Positions 34,292 through 35,647 of a DNA stretch of 35,647 nucleotides are shown here, in pieces. How positions within the stretch are numbered: the first letter of the stretch is position 1; every line of letters starts with the position of its first letter. The notes under the pieces are model-generated. The model ran no database searches and was not told the origin of the DNA. It saw nothing but the letters and a program-made list of their open reading frames with translations. The stretch is from Phycisphaerales bacterium (GTDB taxonomy: Bacteria; Planctomycetota; Phycisphaerae; UBA1845), in the NCBI GenBank assembly GCA_020353195.1, contig CP070691.1, positions 1,055,758-1,091,404 on the forward strand. The letters are read 5' to 3'. The translations under genes and the position numbers were made by a program.

Positions 34292-34304
34292 AACTCATGA
34301 CAAT
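34292..34304 (-). repeat. REP-like half repeat abutting the second IS left end
   Basis: AACTCATGACAAT matches the RAYT left repeat with two changes and sits at the same position relative to the IS end as the half repeat at 33601-33613. Confidence 0.6.
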
Positions 34305-34373
34305 GGGGCTGTTGAAAAAGTCTTGCATGTGTAGCGTCGTTGCGCTTCAATGTGTTGAGCAAGGAGGCGTGAC
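34305..34373 (+). mobile_element. Second IS left-end relic, no transposase
   Basis: These 69 bases repeat 33614-33682 with three differences, including the AGGAGG binding site. The sequence is cut where the transposase ATG would begin and continues into the RAYT element's left repeat. Confidence 0.75.
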
Positions 34374-34396
34374 AATTCATGACAGTTACTAATTTC
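34374..34396 (-). repeat. REP-like repeat, inverted copy at RAYT left end
   Basis: Read on the minus strand this is the same core as the other copies, with AAATTAGTAACTGTCATG in place of AAACGAGTAACTGTCATG. It forms the left inverted terminal repeat. Confidence 0.85.
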
Positions 34397-34433
34397 TTGA
34401 CGGCGTCCGTGTGCGTGCGGTAGGCTGCCGGCC

Positions 34434-35150
34434 ATGACTCGGACGGCGCGAGCGGTGGCGGTGGGGATACCTCACCACGTGATCCAGCGGGGCAACAACC
34501 GGCAGGATGTGTTCTTCGTGGACGAAGACCGGGAGCGGTATCTCGAGCTGCTCCAGGCGAAATCGCAGCAGTATGGGCTGGAGGTCCACGCCTACTGCCT
34601 GATGACAAACCATGTCCATTTGGTGGTCGTCCCACTGAACGAGGAGGCCCTGGCCAAGGGCATCGGGCGTACTCACTTCGTCTACTCCCGCTACGTCAAC
34701 CGGCTCCACGGCCGGAGCGGGCATTTGTGGCAGAACCGGTTCTTCTCGTGCCCGCTGGAGGAAACGCATTACTGGCGGACCGTCGCGTACGTCGAGCGCA
34801 ACCCGGTGCGTGCCCGCGCGGTGCGACGGGCGTGGCGCTATCCCTGGTCGAGCGCTCAGGCCCACCTGGACGTGAAGGACCCGCTCGGCTTGCTGGACCT
34901 TTCGGGTTGGCGTCGGCGGGACGGTGGCGAGCGCTGGAAGGAGCAGCTGCAGGCGCCCGAGGACGACGGGTTCGTCGGCCGGTTGCGGACTCGTTCGTTC
35001 AACGGTCTCCCGCTGGGCAGCGACTCCTTCGTCAGCAAGCTGGAAGTCAAGTTGAACCGCCGCCTCCGCCCGGCCCCCGTGGGGCGTCCAAGGAAAAAAG
35101 CCCCGCGGCCGAAGGCGAAAGGCCCTCAAAGAAGGCACAGGAATCAGTGA
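34434..35150 (+). CDS. REP-associated tyrosine transposase (RAYT, Y1_Tnp/IS200-like HUH family)
   Basis: The 238-residue product has the RAYT opening IPHHVIQRGNNRQDVFF, an HUH motif H60-V-H62 (LMTNHVHLVV), GHLWQNRFFS at 96-105, and YVERNPVRARAV with Y119 as the likely catalytic tyrosine. PWSSAQAHL follows. These enzymes cut and join single-stranded DNA at REP hairpins. The basic tail (about 200-238, rich in Arg, Lys and Pro) may bind DNA. Its last codons lie in the repeated segment found again at 33178. No strong Shine-Dalgarno is seen before the ATG, so expression may be low. The motifs are intact, so the enzyme could be active. Confidence 0.92.
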   Translation: MTRTARAVAVGIPHHVIQRGNNRQDVFFVDEDRERYLELLQAKSQQYGLEVHAYCLMTNHVHLVVVPLNEEALAKGIGRTHFVYSRYVNRLHGRSGHLWQNRFFSCPLEETHYWRTVAYVERNPVRARAVRRAWRYPWSSAQAHLDVKDPLGLLDLSGWRRRDGGERWKEQLQAPEDDGFVGRLRTRSFNGLPLGSDSFVSKLEVKLNRRLRPAPVGRPRKKAPRPKAKGPQRRHRNQ

Positions 35151-35192
35151 CAGCCACGAATCGAGTGCAGAAACTAGTAACTGTCATGAATT
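35131..35192 (+). repeat. RAYT 3' end and right REP-like repeat
   Basis: This matches 33178-33239 at 59 of 62 positions. The core at 35168-35192 is the right terminal inverted repeat and touches the stop codon of the IS3 fragment on the other strand. Confidence 0.85.
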
Positions 35193-35376
35193 TATCGGTT
35201 CCGGGCCGCATCCTTACGCCAGCGATAGTAGCTGCCGCGCGGAATCCCCAGCGCTTCGAGCGTTCGCCGCACGGGCCAGTGGCTTCGTTGTCGGGTCTCG
35301 GTGACCAACGCCATCACCTCACGTTGCAACTCCGGTGGGAGCTGCGGGTGGTCGCTCAATCCGATAGCGTTTTTTT
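35192..35376 (-). pseudogene. IS3-family OrfB, N-terminal fragment cut at the RAYT element
   Basis: In the -1 frame relative to OrfA the minus strand reads NAIGLSDHPQLPPELQREVM and ends SYYRWRKDAARNR-stop. This is the start of an IS3-family OrfB (HTH region). The DDE integrase core, which should add about 200 residues, is missing, and the TAA stop includes the last base of the RAYT right repeat. The gene was probably cut by that insertion or by recombination. Confidence 0.8.
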
Positions 35377-35647
35377 TAGATCGAGGTTCTCCGCGGTGAT
35401 CTCGGCGATCACGTCCTTCATCCGGCGGTTCTCGGTCTCGAGCTTCTCGACTTTCGGATCGGCCTGTCCGTTGCTCTTGCGGGCGAAGATCGCCTCGGCC
35501 GAGCCCAGCAGCTGTTTCCGCCAGTTGTACACCTGGTTCGGGCTGATGCCTTCCCGGCGGCAGATCTGGGCCACCTTGCCGTCCGACTGCAGAGTCTCCA
35601 GTACGATCCGGAGCTTCTGGGCCGGCGTCCACTTCCGGCGATGCTTC
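35356..35647 (-). CDS. IS3-family transposase OrfA (5' end beyond right edge)
   Basis: Reading from the window edge: KHRRKWTPAQKLRIVLETLQ, then VAQICRREGISPNQVYNWRK (a helix-turn-helix of the Tnp_1 type) and a leucine-zipper-like helix with KLETENRRMKDVIAEITAEN, ending LKKTLSD. This is the C-terminal most of a normal OrfA of about 100 residues, of which about 96 lie in the window. It binds the IS ends and normally fuses to OrfB through a -1 frameshift. Confidence 0.88.
   Translation of the reverse strand, partial: KHRRKWTPAQKLRIVLETLQSDGKVAQICRREGISPNQVYNWRKQLLGSAEAIFARKSNGQADPKVEKLETENRRMKDVIAEITAENLDLKKTLSD
35370..35377 (-). promoter_or_regulatory. A8 slippery site for programmed -1 frameshift
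   Basis: On the minus strand OrfA reads CTA AAA AAA ACG. The A AAA AAA heptamer allows a -1 slip, after which the frame continues NAIGLSD into OrfB. This is the classical arrangement for making the IS3-family OrfAB transposase. Confidence 0.8.

Larger units (their letters stand above)
34374..35192 (+). mobile_element. RAYT element bounded by 18-bp perfect inverted repeats
   Basis: The left end AATTCATGACAGTTACTA (34374-34391) is the exact reverse complement of TAGTAACTGTCATGAATT (35175-35192). Between them lies a single RAYT gene. The right end also forms the imperfect hairpin seen at 33190-33239. REP-associated tyrosine transposases are usually single-copy, with inverted REP repeats around them, and are thought to have spread REPs in the genome. 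The 819-bp length fits one gene plus ends. Confidence 0.8.

Noticed and set aside
33148..35192. Integron-like attC cassettes or a CRISPR array
   Set aside because: Spacing is irregular, there is no integron integrase or Cas gene, and the repeats match the RAYT ends instead.

Overview
The window is GC-rich, densely coding bacterial DNA. It probably comes from a Planctomycetota member, perhaps Phycisphaerae-like. That is an inference from gene style: two large secreted proteins end in Asp-rich, dockerin-like EF-hand tails of the kind common in that group, a GH172/DUF2961 protein lies close by, and a very large Fe-S activase suggests at least part-time anaerobic life. No rRNA, tRNA or CRISPR array was seen.

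Left part (1-11906): the 5' end of an arsenate-reductase/LMW-phosphatase gene on the minus strand, then plus-strand genes: ispF (isoprenoid precursor), cysS (cysteinyl-tRNA synthetase), nadD (NAD synthesis), a 1430-residue 2-hydroxyacyl-CoA dehydratase activase-like protein, a truncated UvrC-like protein, a small lipoprotein, a Xer-type tyrosine recombinase and a putative HExxH metallopeptidase.

Middle (12129-25397): two adjacent secreted proteins with matching dockerin-like tails (a phosphodiester-glycosidase-family protein, and a 1130-residue putative glycoside-hydrolase-like protein with a duplicated 144-residue module). A strong terminator follows, then a convergent PepF-like lipoprotein peptidase and a GH172 protein. 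A minus-strand set follows: a TolC-like outer-membrane protein, an acid-ceramidase-like Ntn hydrolase, a citryl-CoA-lyase-like protein and an HD-domain protein whose HD histidine is alanine.

Right part (25804-33086): a phosphomannomutase/phosphoglucomutase with an in-frame four-cysteine N-terminal extension, a pair of M16 peptidase subunits with complementary motif loss, a multi-spanning membrane protein, a PEBP/YbhB-like lipoprotein with an acidic spacer, and a BamE/SmpA-like small membrane protein.

The right edge (33087-35647) is accessory DNA and the most unusual part. A RAYT (REP-associated tyrosine transposase) gene sits between perfect 18-bp inverted repeats. Copies or halves of the same repeat lie at six further places, separating two small unknown genes, two left ends of one insertion sequence, and an IS3-family fragment. 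Both broken transposase genes stop in or against a repeat copy. I read this as a REP/RAYT-driven nested insertion site.
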